Origin: Gorsachius magnificus
Taxonomy: Eukaryota; Chordata; Aves; Pelecaniformes; Ardeidae
Assembly (NCBI GenBank): GCA_034008185.1
Contig: CM067081.1
Span: forward strand, 106,401,265-106,465,264
Direction: 5' to 3'
Length of the DNA: 64,000 nt
Part shown: one piece after another, positions 48,606-63,329 of the stretch
How positions within the stretch are numbered: position 1 is the stretch's first letter
Layout: the number at the start of each line of letters is the position of its first letter
The notes under the pieces: model-generated
The model's input: only the letters and a program-made list of their open reading frames with translations
What the model was told of the DNA's origin: nothing
The model's database searches: none
Position numbers and translations under genes: made by a program

Positions 48606-51600
48606 ATAAGCAAGTAATATGTAAACATAAAATGTTTTTCATAAATCGTGATTATTGTCTTACACATTATGGAGTTTAGCTACTTCAGAGAAGAAGAAAA
48701 TGACAGGAGAAAAGTAGTAAGAAAATGCTTATATTTTCAGAACAAGAACAAAATCAAAGTTTTAAAAGGCATTACAAGCTTGTAGTAAGGGACTGAAACA
48801 ATATCAAGAAGGCCTTGAAAAATCCTACTGTTTTTGAATGGCTTTAAAAATTTAAAAAGTCCTTCTTTTGTGTTAATTTGGGGGAGAAACATGGACAGTT
48901 TTTCTCAAGCTGCCAGAGAAATGGTTGCTAATTTTATTAGCCTACTTCTAAGCTGCATGTGGGTGTTCTTATAAGTATTTAAGTGCAGGAAAGGAAACTT
49001 CAAACAGTTCTTCTCTCTTCCCCTGCAGTTATTTAAGTTGAAGAGCTAACTCTGTTGCTGATTATTTGTCTGTTGCAGTCCTTTTTAGACAGGTGGAACA
49101 GACTCAATAAAAAATTTCTCAATCTGTCTGAAAAGACATCATAATGTAGCTTGAAAATTAGATTATTTAGGTTCAAATTAGAGGGTCTGGATGTTGTGAA
49201 TACCTATGTCTAAGTGGAGGATCCATACCTGTCTTTCATCCTTGGTTCCCTAACCCTGAGCTCTTAAGCAAAAGTATAATTTTAATTATGGGTGCTGGGG
49301 GGAGAGGGGGGGAGAAGGGGGAACATATAAAACCAAAAAACCTCAAACCTTCCCCCCCCCCCCCCTTTTTTTTCCTTTTCTTCCCTAGCAGGAAGAATGT
49401 AATGAATTAGGATTCAATTCGTGATTTGCTTCTGGAAAGATCAAAACTGTTCTGGCAGAAAAGTCACTCTGGTTGACTTATGGAGCTTATTAAAAAATTT
49501 ACAATTCTCTTGAGATTTATTTTTTGGTTTACATTGAGTGTTGTGAAGTGATTTTATTTTTTTTTTTTTTTTAAAAAAAACTTACTGAGGTTATGAATAT
49601 GCTAAATCTTCCACTTTCTGGTTTGAGCTCAAAGAAAGTTCAGAACTATTTTTCAAAAGTAGTGTGTGTGTTTTGATCATACTCTTCTAGCTGTTGGTGA
49701 CATACAGCAATTTCTCTACCTTGATGAGAAAATTATGTAGACCTTGCATCCAGCAGGTTTAAATTTCATGCTTGATATTTAGCATGAATGCATAAGTAAA
49801 AAATGTTTTTAAAATATAAAGTAGTTGTTTCCTTAAATGGAATGTTTGCTTTCCTTTTCCATCTTTGGGTTTTCCTTTCCCTTTAACTTATTGAGTCCAT
49901 AGAGTGCTTCATACCAAACCTTGTCAGTTTGCTGCTTGAAGTTTTACACTGGTTATAGCCTGCTGAACATCATTAGTTTTCCTGGCATTTATTTCTGAAA
50001 GCTGTGGATATACAACTTGGATCAATATGTGTGTAAAGAGCTTTAAAAGTTTCTATTAAGAGGTTGCAGATAGAAACTGGGATTAATTCTTAAACTTATT
50101 TCATGCAGGTCTTTGAAAGTTCCAATAGGTGACAGGAGTTATCTACTAAACATCCAAACAGGACACATCAGAAATTGAAAACTTCTAGAAGACACTAACC
50201 AGTCCACTGATACATTAACTGTTTACTTAGACAAACATTTAACTTCTTCAGAGTAAAAGATTAAACATAAAAATCTTCATAATTTGAAAGACACATATTT
50301 TGGATGTTCTTCCAAGCAAGATGGCTTAAGCAAAGGAGGTTATAGGTAACACTATATGACCCCTTCAAAGATAAGCAAGAAAATTGGTGCATAGTCCTTT
50401 CATTATGAGAAGATCAGTGCCCATCCTTTCAGCTGCTTAGGTGTTTTATAATGCAGGAGTATAAGGCTGAGCCAATGTAGCTTCCTGAAAAACAGGTTGA
50501 GTTAGATTAGTGTGATGCATTAATGTATCTATAAGGTTAAAGGCTGGTGCTAGTTTGTTCCCAATAGCTGAAGACTTCAGCACATAAGGTTGGCACCTGC
50601 CTGAAAAACTGAACATTTTGGAAAGACTACTTTCAGGAAAATCAAAGAACACACTAAGGACAGTTAAGCCAGCAACTGTCTGTCCTTAAGACAGAAATTC
50701 AGACCCATAAGGATGGAAAAAACCCACAAAATTTTGAAAGAGGAATGCATGTGAATGTGTGATAGCACTCAGTATGAATTGCTCCTGGACAGCCTTTAAT
50801 AATGCAATAATTCACTGGTACGTGTCAACAATAGAATTTATTCAGAGCAAACTAGAAGAAAAAGAGAATTAACACGGTTAAAGTAACTGCAGCCTTAAGA
50901 GAATGATTTAATAGAAATGTGAAAGCCAAGCTTATGTTACTGGTCAAATTGAAATTCTTAATTTAAACGCAATATGAAATCTGTAGGTTTGAAATTGTCC
51001 ATTTGAAATCCAAATTTTAAATTTTCATTTGTGAATATTGAGAGTTTTAAAAGGATAACTAATGATTAGAAGAGCAAGGAATAAAATACATTTGATATCT
51101 CTTTGTTTTAACTGAAATGCTGTTTGACTTGGCAATAAGATGGAAGTTGCTGGAATGCATGACCTCAGTAAGATGCTGGAGGATAAAATGAGTTGGGCTG
51201 TTGGGCAGCTGAAGAGGAAGGGGGACAAGCAAAACCATCACGGTCTCAAATATAATTCAGACAGGGAAAACATGTCATAAGGTGAACCAAGCCAGACTCT
51301 ACAACTCTACAGCTGAAGTGTCGTTAATGCCCTAAACTAGAAACTGAACTGTAGGAAGGATTCAGATTTCCATATGGAAGAGGGGGAGGGGTGTTTAGTA
51401 TAGGAATGAAAATTAAGGGGAGATGAAAATAATTTTGGAGAATTTTTTTTTTAAAAGAAAAGTAGACTTGGGAACAAATTCCCAGTGGGAGGTAATGGCA
51501 GTCTTATTTCTGATTCTTAAAATTAAACTGGTTGCTAGAGTATTTGCTCTGGCAAGCAGTTTTACATTAGTACATGAAATGGCAGCACTTGACTGAATGA

Positions 51601-54600
51601 TGCTGCATTGAGTTCATAAATATGCCTTGTGATTTCTGTGTGTGTTTGAGGTAACTTTAAATTATCTGTTAAATATTGTTAAAACAGTTAATATATTGTG
51701 GTATGTAGCTTTAACACCACTGGAACTTGTGGGTATTGTGAGTATTATCAAAATTTAGATAGCAAGTGTATCTATCTAAGTGGTTTACTTGTGGTATGAA
51801 TATGTAACTAACAAGTTGAGGAACTCTGGCCAGTTTGCAAACCACATGAAGAATGTTAGCAAAGCTTCTTCATTTCTGAGTCTGAGTGTAGCTCTAGAAA
51901 GATCTCTTTTCCTGTCTAGTGAGGTATTCTTCTTTAAGAAATACAAAACCATACATGAGCATATATGTCCTGAGACCATGGATAAATGTCAAAAGTGAAT
52001 GCAAATTTAAAGTGGTTGGTAGTAGGAATAAAAAGTACAGTGGCCTTCCGCTCCCTCTGTATAGCTAGTTGGAGCACTGGTGTGACAGTGAGTGCCCTGC
52101 TCTGCGTAGCTCTAACTGGCATCTCAGCTCATGGTTGTTTTATTAGTCTGAGGACTTAGATGGGGGTGTTGTCAGGAATCGCCCCTGATGACTGCAAAGA
52201 TCCCTCTGAGCCTCCAGGGACAGCAGTGTCCTGGGGGTGCATTCTGCTGAGCTTCCTGGTACCTGCAATTGGGCGAGAAAAGAACATACCACATTTTTTC
52301 AAAAGCTTAGGGGAGGGCTGAATTTTGCACGCCTGGAGTCTCTAAATCTTTACATCCTGATGACACCAAAACAGGAGTAGAAACTGCTGAATGGAGAAGT
52401 AATCATGTTGGTTTTGTCATCAAACATGACTGAATTAATGGGCTACTACTAGTAGTCTTAGTTCTTATCCTGTCTATAGGACCTGACTGAAGGAAGGGAA
52501 GATTACACTAGATTTATTAGGGGGAGTAGAAATGAACAATAAACCTCCATTATTCAGAGAAATAAAAATGCTTTGCAAACTTTGGGTAATTTCCTCAGAA
52601 TATAACTTGGAGGGAAGCAAAAATGTTAATACTTTTTAAATGAAACTGACATTTTGAAATGGTTTCACTTCACATCCTTGCAAAACATTTAAAACTACTC
52701 TGAAAAGCCTGAAACACTATAATAAAGAGAGGTACCCAGCCTTGGGATGGAGGGAGGGAGAAATGGAGGCAGTTCTTCTTCTGTGTATAATTTACTAAGG
52801 ATTTGTTTCATCTGAAACCAAATGTGATATATGAGGAGGAAAACCCAGCAGATTTTATAACTTGAAATATCTACCCTTGAAAACATTTCATAAAAAGCTA
52901 ATCTGACCTCTGTTGTGGTCTATATTTTTGCTGAATGTTAATAAAAACACCGAAAAAAAATGATTATATGGATGACAAAATAACTTTCCCTTTATTACTA
53001 AAAAGTAAATTATTAGCTCTAACTTTTGCACTGTTGCTTCTATTGTAGTATAACTTTGTTATGGTGTTTCTCTTTTTATTTCACTGAAGCTGAAATATTT
53101 TGAGGACAGAACTTTAAATAGTAGTCTTTTTTTTATGCACAGAGGCTTCACTTGCATGTTAGTACACTCTTTTCTGTAATTTCTTTTCATGTATTTAAAT
53201 TGGCATTAGCATACTATTTTTTAAATATTTTACATAGTATTTCATATTGACTAGTTCACACACAGTCTGGTGAGCTTTAGGAGATGCATGTCCACAAATT
53301 AAGCTCATGTTTGCTGTCAGTGAAGAGGGGAGAGGAAGAAAGAAAGAAATGGCCTAGTTCTTTTCTCCTGAGGCTACAAAGCAAGTTGATAGCAAAACTG
53401 GGATTAATGTAGTCCCAGTGCAGGGCTGTCCATAAGGCCTCTTTAAATTGTGTTGCTGCTTAGTAACTTAATTTTAAACATCTATTCAAAATGTGTCACA
53501 ACTAAATCCAAGACCACTCACTGTTTCCTATCAACTCTGCTGATCCTTTGCACATTAAATAAATATGCTGTCACTGTAAAACATTCCCTTTTGAGGGAGG
53601 AAGAAATTGAGTTGCGTATTTTCTTATGCAGCTGAAAAAAAAAAGAAAAAAAGTCAAAACAAAATTAAACTGCTTTATGAGGACACTTACATAATATTAA
53701 TAATTACATAAGTCATGGGAGTGATATTTAAGTATTATACCTACAGATACACGTAGGACACTGGATTTTCTTTCCTACTAGCATCAACACTGATTCAGGC
53801 ATAAAAGTCAAGGGTTTGTTTCCAGGAAATTTGTCACAGACAAGAAAGTAATTCTGATCTATCTTTTCTGAGTACCTCATTTGCCTGATGTGTGTATGTT
53901 AAATATGTTAATAACCATGTAAGATTTATTTTTCAGGAATAGAGCAGGACAATCCAAAATTATTTATAATATACAGACAGAAATGCCATGAAAAATTATT
54001 TGAAGAGAAGAACAGAAAATTAATAAGGTACACAAAAATGAGAGTGTGTAGACAATAATTAATGTGGTAATTCTTGCCTTTTCAAATTTATTAAATTAAT
54101 TCCTGGAGTTACCTTAAAAAAATCATTATAAATCAAATGACAAAGGAGCATAGCAAAATTAACAAGAGCTGTTCATGCATAAACAGCTTGTGTGGGCATT
54201 CTTGTTGAACAACTTTGGGATAGTCAAGCCGATTTAATTCTGACCTTTGACTTCTAGCAATAATCAGTAAGGGAAGGTACTTATAATACTGCTTTCGGGT
54301 TTTTATTATTCAGTGTGTCTTCTGTCCTCTTGTTTCGGAAATACAGAACAGTAGTTCTTGGTGTAAATTATGTTTAACAATTAGAAATGGACTCTTGTGT
54401 TGGAAAACATGAGCAAAAGGACATGACAATTCTAAGAAAAGCAAATGTTAAGTAATGTGGTCTGCCTACCCCTCAAACAGCTATATAGCCAGCTGCAGAT
54501 TTAATGTCTGTTTATTGAACTAGTCAGGTTGATACATTTTCTGACACATGTAGCTTTTACTATTCACTGTTTCTTCTGTATTTGTGTGTCATTGTTTTGA

Positions 54601-56039
54601 TACTCTAACAGTCTTTTTTTTTTCCCTTGTCAAAGGGGATTCAAGGAAATGGGTTGAGATAATAATCATGTTAGTTAATGAGCTGAAAATATTGAAAACC
54701 TTGACATTACTTTTGACAGCTATAGAATGAAAAGAACATCTTTGTCTCCTTTGTTATAGGCTTCCTGCGAGGTATTTTGCTGAAGTACGCTCCGCATTGT
54801 TTGTGATCCATATAGAATTACAGTATGAAGTTTTTACATGCAGACTTATTTCATATACAGTAAGATAAATGATAAATTGGTATAAATAATTGCTCTGGTC
54901 CTGTAAAATAAATGTGATATACAGTTTTCTGGATGGATAAAGTAATCAGTATTCTTCAATACATAATATAACTTACATAGGAATTAATTTCAGAGCAGAA
55001 TAATCTAAACACCACCAAAATCATAAAAACCTATGGGTTTGGGAGAGTATTGGGTTATGTCCCCTGAAAAAAAATGATAACATGGACTTGAAGATTGCTA
55101 GGATCATATTCTAGGGCAATAACAGTATAAAATCTCCCATCTTGGACAGGCTCAAGAGCTGTCTGGGCATGGTCCTACGCAACTGGCTCTAGATGGAATA
55201 AAAATTATTCAAGTCTCTTGTGTTTTTGTCTGTGTTAGCATGCATTTAAAAAGCAGGACAGAAGCCATTGGAAGTTTTTAGGATTTTGTCCTATAAATTT
55301 GTTTATACATTCTTGTGCTCAACAACTTTGTCATCCAATTGTGGTGTTTGTACTTTGAAAACCTTTGTCTTCGGCCTCTTACCACCCCCCTCCAACCTAG
55401 AGTGGAAATGATCAGCTGGGCAGTGGAAACATGATTCTTCTACAGCATTCAGCACAGAGCACTTTTATGCACTGCAGCTTTAAGGAAACTGATTCCAGTA
55501 TGCTCACAGAAGGAGGCTAAAGTTTCTGCAAAGTATTACATTTGCTAACTTTTTTTTATTGCTCTGTATTCCTTTCTCATATTGTCTGTGTTTCCTGAGG
55601 CTCTGATCCATACAAGTTCTTGCATGTCCTGTCAGAATCAGTTTATTGCATTTCAGATGTGCATTCAGCTTGAAAACTACAATGCATATGTGTTTACTGT
55701 AAAGACAGAAATAAATGTTTAGCTGATATTGCAATCAGTTGAGTAAAGACAGTTGTGTGGTGAATACTTCAGATCATCATCTTTCAGTCTTATTCAACAT
55801 TTGAAAACATGTTTATTTCTTGATATACTCAGTGCCAGCATCTTTACTTCCTTTAAAAACAAATTGAAAATATAGCTTTTAAACACCTGAGTACATTTAA
55901 AAAAAAAAATCTTTGGGCCTTTTAAAATTTTGATTATGCAAAAAGGATCTGAACATGTAAGTAACTTCTGAAAAAAAAATGTCAAATTTCCATGTTTTGC
56001 TTTATGTAAAAATTTAATGATTGGTTCTTGCAGTGGGCA
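48606..56039. other. 7.4 kb AT-rich DNA, no gene recognised
   Basis: No repeat family was recognised. It contains a G-rich/C-rich pair at 49297-49365, a T-run and A-run at 49556-49580, and a block at 52140-52290 that is GC-richer than its surroundings but matches nothing I know. Open frames are short. No RNA gene was seen. Confidence 0.45.
49297..49370. repeat. G-rich tract followed by a C14 run
   Basis: 49297-49321 consists of runs of six, seven and five G separated by AGA-type spacers. About 30 bp further on there is an uninterrupted run of 14 C (49352-49365) and then eight T. The G runs could form a quadruplex or pair with the C run in single-stranded DNA or RNA. Such tracts are also prone to length errors in sequencing. 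Confidence 0.7.
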
Positions 56040-56099
56040 AAGTAGCCCACAATATGAGGATGACTTCCTATGAGTGCTGGTGTTGTCCTTTCGAGAACT

Positions 56100-57350
56100 T
56101 GCTTTGGGTGAGAACATCACTCTAGTTCTTATTCCACATTGGGCAACTTCACTTCTGCAACAGATTCTTCTTGTGTTTTTGCCTCAGCTTTAGGACATAA
56201 CTTCTCACCAAAGCCAGAAGAAAAGTCGAGCAGCTCATGGTCTTACGGTTGCTCGTCTGTTGTCTGGGATGACTGTTTCTTGCAGCTGTGCTTGTGTCAA
56301 AGGCACAACCAAACCAGATAGCACCTGCGTGGCTGATATGGTCCCTGAAAATAGAACAGAAGTTCTATTCTCACTACTACATCAGTCATGTTAAGCTTCG
56401 CTATTTGAAGTATGATATAGTCCTCTCTCTTCTTGAATGTTATTCATGTTCATATCTTATGAATGTAGACCTTATAGAAGAGGTTTTGTGCATTATAAAC
56501 CATATAAAAATAAAATAATTTACCTCACTTTCTATATGCAGCTTCTGTAATTGTGGAGATGAATGAATGTGGCTTCTCAAATGTAATTATTTTTCTCTTT
56601 AATGTTCAATTTGTATAGATTACTTTTTCATCACTTTCCATTTGTATTCAGACAGTTGTCCCTGTGTATGTTTTTTAGATGAGTACTTGCTTTTATCTTC
56701 AACCAAAGGCAATAAGACTCTACAGCAACTGAGTAGAACTATTCAATAGTGTGGAAGAAAATAATAAATTATAGCTGAGACATTATCTTCTTCCTGTCTT
56801 AAAATGTATGTTTTATTTTTTTAATGCCTAATATGAAGAACCGATCTGTGCAAACATCTTCAGTCACAGAGGTCACTGGGAAAGCAAATCTTGTAAAGGT
56901 GCTCTTTTTTGGTATGGAGTCACGTTCTCCGAAAATATTGGCAGTGTTGTGGGGATTACCTCTCTAAGTACATACAGTGCAGTGATAGTTCATTCTCCAC
57001 ACCTTGTCGTTTTCAGTCTTTGGGAAAATAATAAAGGTATCAAGTGACATATTGACATTTTCAGTCCAGTTCTTATTATGTATAACTATCTCTACAAATC
57101 CAGGTATGGACCCTGTAGGAAAGATTAATTCCATGGTATCAGTATAGGTAACTGAGAGGGTAAATCCACTGAGTTCTTCTCTTAGCTTATAGGCAAGGCC
57201 TGTTATTTCTACATAACTCGTTTTTTCCATAGCTCATCTTGGCAGTCTTCATAATTCATTCTAGTAAGTTACTTCCTTTGCAGTTTTTTCCAGTGAAATT
57301 CTAACTTTTGGGATTCTTAGGTAGGTCATGAACTGATACTGAAACTATGT
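56100..57350 (-). pseudogene. Decayed coding-like segment, family not recognised
   Basis: The minus strand shows protein-like frames that are better than background. The longest is 57230-56964 (88 codons: ITGLAYKLREELSGFTLSV, then IPGFVEIVIHNKNW and SLDTFIIFPKTENDKVWRM). It continues in frame past one TAG for about 55 more codons (HNTANIF, STFTRFAFPVTSVTEDVC) to about 56800. Upstream, another frame reads KLEFHWKKLQRK, a stop, then RMNYEDCQDELWKK. It joins the main frame if a run of six A was once seven. A third segment at about 56300-56120 reads KKQSSQTTDEQP, a stop, then LLDFSSGFGEKLCPKAEAK and ESVAEVKLPNVE. No domain was recognised. It could be a processed pseudogene, an old exon cluster or an unknown retroelement. 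Edges are approximate. Confidence 0.4.
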
Positions 57351-60300
57351 CGGAGAAAAACCTGAAAAAAACCTATTTTTTCTTTAAGAACATTTCTATG
57401 AAAACAATAGCAGATCTCTTTTATCATAGTGAAACTGAAATGTCTGTATTTATAGAATTTTAAGGTAAATGATGCTTGAAGACCAGAATTGTACATTTAT
57501 ACTGTACATATCAGTAAATTACTGCAAGTGCAATAAGTCCCATCATATATTTTTCTTGCACTTAGGAATATAAAAAAATTATGGAAACTGTGGAGGATTA
57601 ATTGTGTACCGGGAGAAAATACAGTAGTTGCTAAAAGGGTCAAGCAATGTGTCCATCCACTCTGTATTCTTTATTCTGTAATTTGACAGAAATTACTCAA
57701 ATTACATAATAAAAGTATGATATACAATTTTAAGCAATATATAATCTCTTATGTTAAAATGATGGTGAAGAGATACACTGATAAGAGATACAACAATTAT
57801 TTATGTCATCTAGAACCTTTGAAATAGGACCTTGAATCCTATACATCGAATTAAGCAGTGGTAAGACTAGCAAAGCATTTTGTGCTTGTGAGTGTCTTTT
57901 AGATAAAAATTAGCCTTTAATCAGAATTCTTGTAATTCTTTTTCAGTCATGTCTGATGTACTAATAAAAAATAAATTTTCTCTGAATTATGACTCGTAAG
58001 AAAGAGTCAACCTTTTTATCTTTGAGATAGTTTAGTCAATCAAAACTAAGTTTTTCTTTAAAGCCAAGCAGTCAAGCTCAATCAGTCTGGAATTACATCA
58101 TGTTTAATGCATTAGTGAAGCCATAGTAATATTCAGGGCCTTCACACTGTAGACTGTCTTTCACAACATAATCTATTTTTTTTTCTGTTGCTGCTTCCTA
58201 CTTCCCTTCCAACACAAGAAATAACAACAGAGGAGACAAACTCTATTTTTCAATAACATCTAAGCACAAAAATCTTGAGATGACATCAAATTATGCAAAT
58301 ATATAATAAAAAATAACTCTTGTAAGATAGTTTTCCAATCAATGAATAGAACAAAGATTCAAAATTCCTTGAAGTCCAATTTTACTTTCTTCAATAAAAG
58401 TGTCAGGGAAAGTTACATACTAGTTCTTCATATGGGCAAGAGATACAGAGGACTGACCTCAAGTTTTGCATGTTTTAATGTTATTTCTAGTAAACCAGAA
58501 CTATCTTATCTAGGGTACTGAAAATATTTGGCTGTTTCATTTAAAGCTGCTCTAGCTGTATGAAAATGAAAATACATTAGTTATTTAGATTTCATTATTG
58601 TTTTATGAACAAGAATAAATTAGTCTTTATATGTGAGAGTAGGTAGTCTAAAAGCATCTCTTTGGAGCTTTCTTCCTTTTCTGCAGAAAAAAAAAAATTG
58701 GAACTTAACAGTTTGCCTTGCAATGAGTGAAAACTATCTGGAGTATAAACCCCTTTTTCACAGATTAAAATTCTAATTCTCTGCTTTCAGTATCAACAGA
58801 AGGTGAAATATCAGTTCAGCAAGTAAATGCTGTGTTTGCCTAAACCTACAGTTTTCTATCTCGGAAGCATTCTGGATGGCTTTTCAAACAGAAAAACTGT
58901 ATAAATAATGGAAGCAAAAATTGTATGAGTTGCAACACTTAGGAAATTATATCTCTGCCTGGGTCTGAGAAAAGTGTCAACCAGAATCAAAGCTTTTTGC
59001 CAAGTCAGAAGTATGCAGCAACTGCTCTTTGTGCAGCCAAAATCATATTCAGAAGTTAAAACTTGGTTTCAAGTATGCTTCATGAGCAGCTCATTGGATT
59101 ATCCTCTTGTTCCTTGCAAGTTCTTGAAAATTCTGTAGAGGTCTGTCAAATTAAACTTTCAAGTCTATTCCACCTGCTGGCAGAACACCTGGAAATGGAT
59201 GTTAAGCTTATCTGGGTTTATGGGGGTCTTTCTCAGTGACTGATTAAACTGTTGAATCAAAATGATGATGGGGTGCAGAGGAACTCTGCAAATCCTCCCT
59301 CTGTATCCAAATGAATATAGTTGCCCTTAAGTTAGAGATAAGCACACTGCTTCTTAGAAGATTAAAGGATCTGTCATTCCGATTCTGTGTTTAAAAATTG
59401 TAGGACATATGGAATTGATATTGCTCTAAGTGATGCATAGTGACTGATTGGTGGTAGAGTCTGTTTTAATATATTCCACTCTTAAACATGGTACACCTCT
59501 ACCCAAAGTATTTTGTTGTCAGTTTTGATAAGTGTTGTACTGTGCTATGGCTACAAGCAGAACTCTGTGGCCATTGGCAAAGCCAGCAGGGAGGATAAGG
59601 CTGTATTCCTACTAAAGTCAAAGAAGTTGGTGGCTGTACTGCTAATTATTCACTACATCGTGAGCTGAAAGCACAATTTCAGTAAGGATAATTTGCAATA
59701 TTTGGAGAAAGGAGCTTGTTTCTTTTGGATGTTTGGGGATACTGGAGGGGGGTCTGTGTAAAGGAAACAATCAACTCCTGTTTTATTTGAGCCTGTGAAG
59801 GTATGAAAGTCTAAAGGGTGTTCTGAGGGTAGAAACATCCAGGTGTATGCTATGTGAGAAACTGAAAAGGATTGAGAAAAATTGTGCTTTGCTGAGATGA
59901 CAACACGCAGTTCACATGAGACACCAATGGATATGACAAATCTTTAAATACCTGAAAGAGTGGGATTCTTTATAGTTGTCCATGCACACATTACACATTC
60001 ACAAACTTGAAGTCCCTAAATAATATTAAACAAGACAGGAACTTTTCTGATTTCATCATCTAATAGATATAGCCCTCTTTTTAAAGTTATAGCGGGATGC
60101 AATTTTATCTATATATTAATATTATTGAATGCTGAAATCAGGGAAGGCACACAGAGGTCCAAGATTTGTTCTTCATTAAGCAATGGTTACATAAGAATAT
60201 AGTAAGAAACAATTGCTTCGCATGATGGTTTAAAACATAAATTATATAAACAACTTAAGGTTAAATGCACACGTTGTTCCTCTGAATATCCATGGAAACA

Positions 60301-63300
60301 AATTCCATATTTGAATAGAAATTCTGATAAAAACACTTTAAGGTTGTTGAAGGATTCTGTTTCCATATTTTGTCATTTTCATGGAGAAGTGAACAATAGA
60401 TTAAAATAAACAAATACTAGTTGATAAAGCTAGAAAGGCTCAGAATGTGACATATATCTAATTTTACATACAATGCTGAGAAGATAGTAATATTAGAGTA
60501 TGGTTATTAGAATCAAAGACTAAAGGATAAATATAAAAAAAAATCAGAATAGAATTTTCTGATGCTGTACTTTAAAAGCTGAAAGCATGTGAATTTTTAA
60601 AACGAAACTCTTGAAAGTAATAGTAATAAACATTGTGAACTTCCATGGTTTGGGATTATCTGTGCAATACTTAGTGTATGCTAACTTTTCTATTTCAATC
60701 AAAATGCGACTGATTATGCGTGAAGGTAAATTACTGCAGTTGTCTAAACAAAACAGACGAGTATCTTTCAACTTAAATTACTGTCATTCCAGGAACTATC
60801 TCACTTCTTTTGCAGACTGTGAAAACTCTTTTATCATTGTATATATTTAGTAAGTGGACCCTAACTGGAGGAGAAAAAGTTTCCTAGGCCTTTTACACAG
60901 TGCATATCTCTTCATAGTAGCATTCTCCTGAGGAATGATCATCATCATAAATCGTTTTCTCTGTTCACCTGTTGGCATTTTTTTCATCAATGTGGGGACT
61001 TCTTCATTGGCTGCTGTCTTCCTAACTTTCCACTAGGTGACAGAAGGGAAAAGGGACACCATTTTGGTTTTGGTGGCTGCTAAGCAAAACAGTTGAGCCT
61101 TCAAATGACTGCTAAGGCTCTAAATATTGCAATTTAACAATCTAGGGTAAACTCAGTCTTGCAATATCCATTTTTTCAACGGCAATAATAAAACAAAACA
61201 TGTATTTCTCGGCTAATTGCCATGTCATGTGAAGCCTGCTAGAAGGCTGGTGATACTAAGCAGTAGAGTGCAGAAACAAACTAGAGAAGACAGGATTTCT
61301 TTCTCTGTTCTTTACTTTGATAGCAGTGACACCATACCAGGTATCTCTGGAAAATTTAGTCTATTTGTGGTATTACTCTATCTGTTCCTTACAAATGAAT
61401 GATTCTGTGATAATGTAAGTAAGAGAAAAAAAAACATAGTGAGAGGACCTTATTTATATATCAGGACAGATTGAAAAAATATTTGCCTGGGAAAAGATTT
61501 GTGAAGACTTTTATGACGTTTCATAACAGGGTTGGGTTTTTTTAATCATTCATTAAAAAGTCATTGTATCGAATATTTAAACTGGACTGGATTTTTTTTC
61601 ACCCTGTTTATTGAATATGACTTACCCTTGAAATACCAGAACATTAACCTTGAATAACCAGAACAAGAATAAAATTTCACCAAATTCAATTATAATTTCC
61701 AACCTCCTTCAGTAGCAATGAAGATAATTTTTGCATATATCACTGTGCTTCAGACCTCATCTTTGTCATATAATCCAAATATCCTAACCATGAGTTTCAT
61801 TTTGTTTTCATGGGAATGTATTAACCAATGGAGAGCTAAAGTGCATTGCAATTAAGTCCCCCTTGATAAAAGCATTTGGTGTAATTAGAACACTTCATTG
61901 ATTGGGAATTGCTTTACAGATCATAGGGTTGTTATTTTTAAAATTTTAATTAGGTAAACCTGCACACAGCATGGCTCTTTCAGTCTGAGATTAGATTCTG
62001 TGTTTATGTCAAAATAACTGTACGATGAGCGTGAATAGGAGTCAGGGAGAAGATCTGTAACCTTAACTAAGTGAGGTGAAGTGTTAAATTATTATTTTAC
62101 TTTATACTATGATCATTTTCCCATTTATTAATATCAGAACCCAGAACTGACACTTTATTTCCTTCATATGAAGCATTAAGTCACAGTAAAAACTGTGTTT
62201 AATAATTTAGTGTAGTTGCTAATAAATATGCACATTATTTTTTTTTTTTAATTCTTTGGAGACTCCATTACCTTTTAACAATTCCAAGCCAATCATATTT
62301 ACAGTGAATCAATAACTCTTTTTCAGCTGGGAAAAATGAATGCACTGTGTGTGTTTTTATCAGTGTATGTGTGATCAATATCTTTATTCATGTGGGTTTT
62401 TGTCTGTGGAAATGTGTTTCGATCTGTGAATATAAATCCCCCTCCAGCGTGCTTGTGAAATGTCAATTGATCTTGGAGAAGGAAACTTATGGGTATAAAT
62501 ATCAGTATAATTGATCTATAATGTAGATATGTATCTCCAGCAGTAAGTAATATGGTTGTACTCATGCCAATGCTTGGTGCATGAATATTCTTTTAGTGCA
62601 GCATTAAGGAATCAGCAGTTGATTTAGCTAGGTATGTTTACATTTTACAAAGCTATAGATGGAAGTCAAAGCAATATAATTAATTCCTGAACTGTTTTTT
62701 GAACACTGAATCATCACTACTGGCTGTAGTAACACCACAGTTATAAATTACCAACACCAAAAAATGTAAAGGCTAAAGAAAATCCTAGATGAGCTATTAA
62801 GATCTGTCTTTGTAAGTCAATGATTATAAATATACCTCTTTCACATTACCTTGGTTTCAACATGTCCTGGTTCTAACACAGTTACCTCTTCAGAAATATC
62901 CACATAAATAATCCCTGCTAAAGTATTCTCCAGCTATAAATTTTGTATTCAAATAGAGAGTATGGAAGGGTGTTTTGCAATATACTTTCAACACACGTGT
63001 ATGAAATCATGGAACACCTTCATGTTCTTGCAGTCCTATGAAGTTATAAATCTATGTTCGTTCATTATACATGCCTATTTCCTACAAACTATAAGAGTAC
63101 TCCTTAACTTTATCTTGAAATCTAGTCAGTTAAACTAGTAAAACTGTTGAAGGTATGTGTGGAAGGAATCATTGTTGTCAGCTGTAGATTAAATGACAGC
63201 TGCAAGCTTTTGATCAGTGATTTCAGTGTCAATGTTGCAATAAGCTACTGGGTATTTAATGATAAATTAACTCTTTTATAGTTTAAGGACAGTGGTCCTT

Positions 63301-63329
63301 CACAGAATTGTTACTCTTTTTGTCTTAGC
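57351..63329. other. 6 kb AT-rich repeat-poor DNA, no gene recognised
   Basis: No CR1 or LTR was recognised over nearly 6 kb. Simple tracts are an A-run at 58687-58697 and a T-run at 62239-62249. Open frames are all short. The stretch may hold conserved non-coding elements, which cannot be judged from one sequence. Confidence 0.45.
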
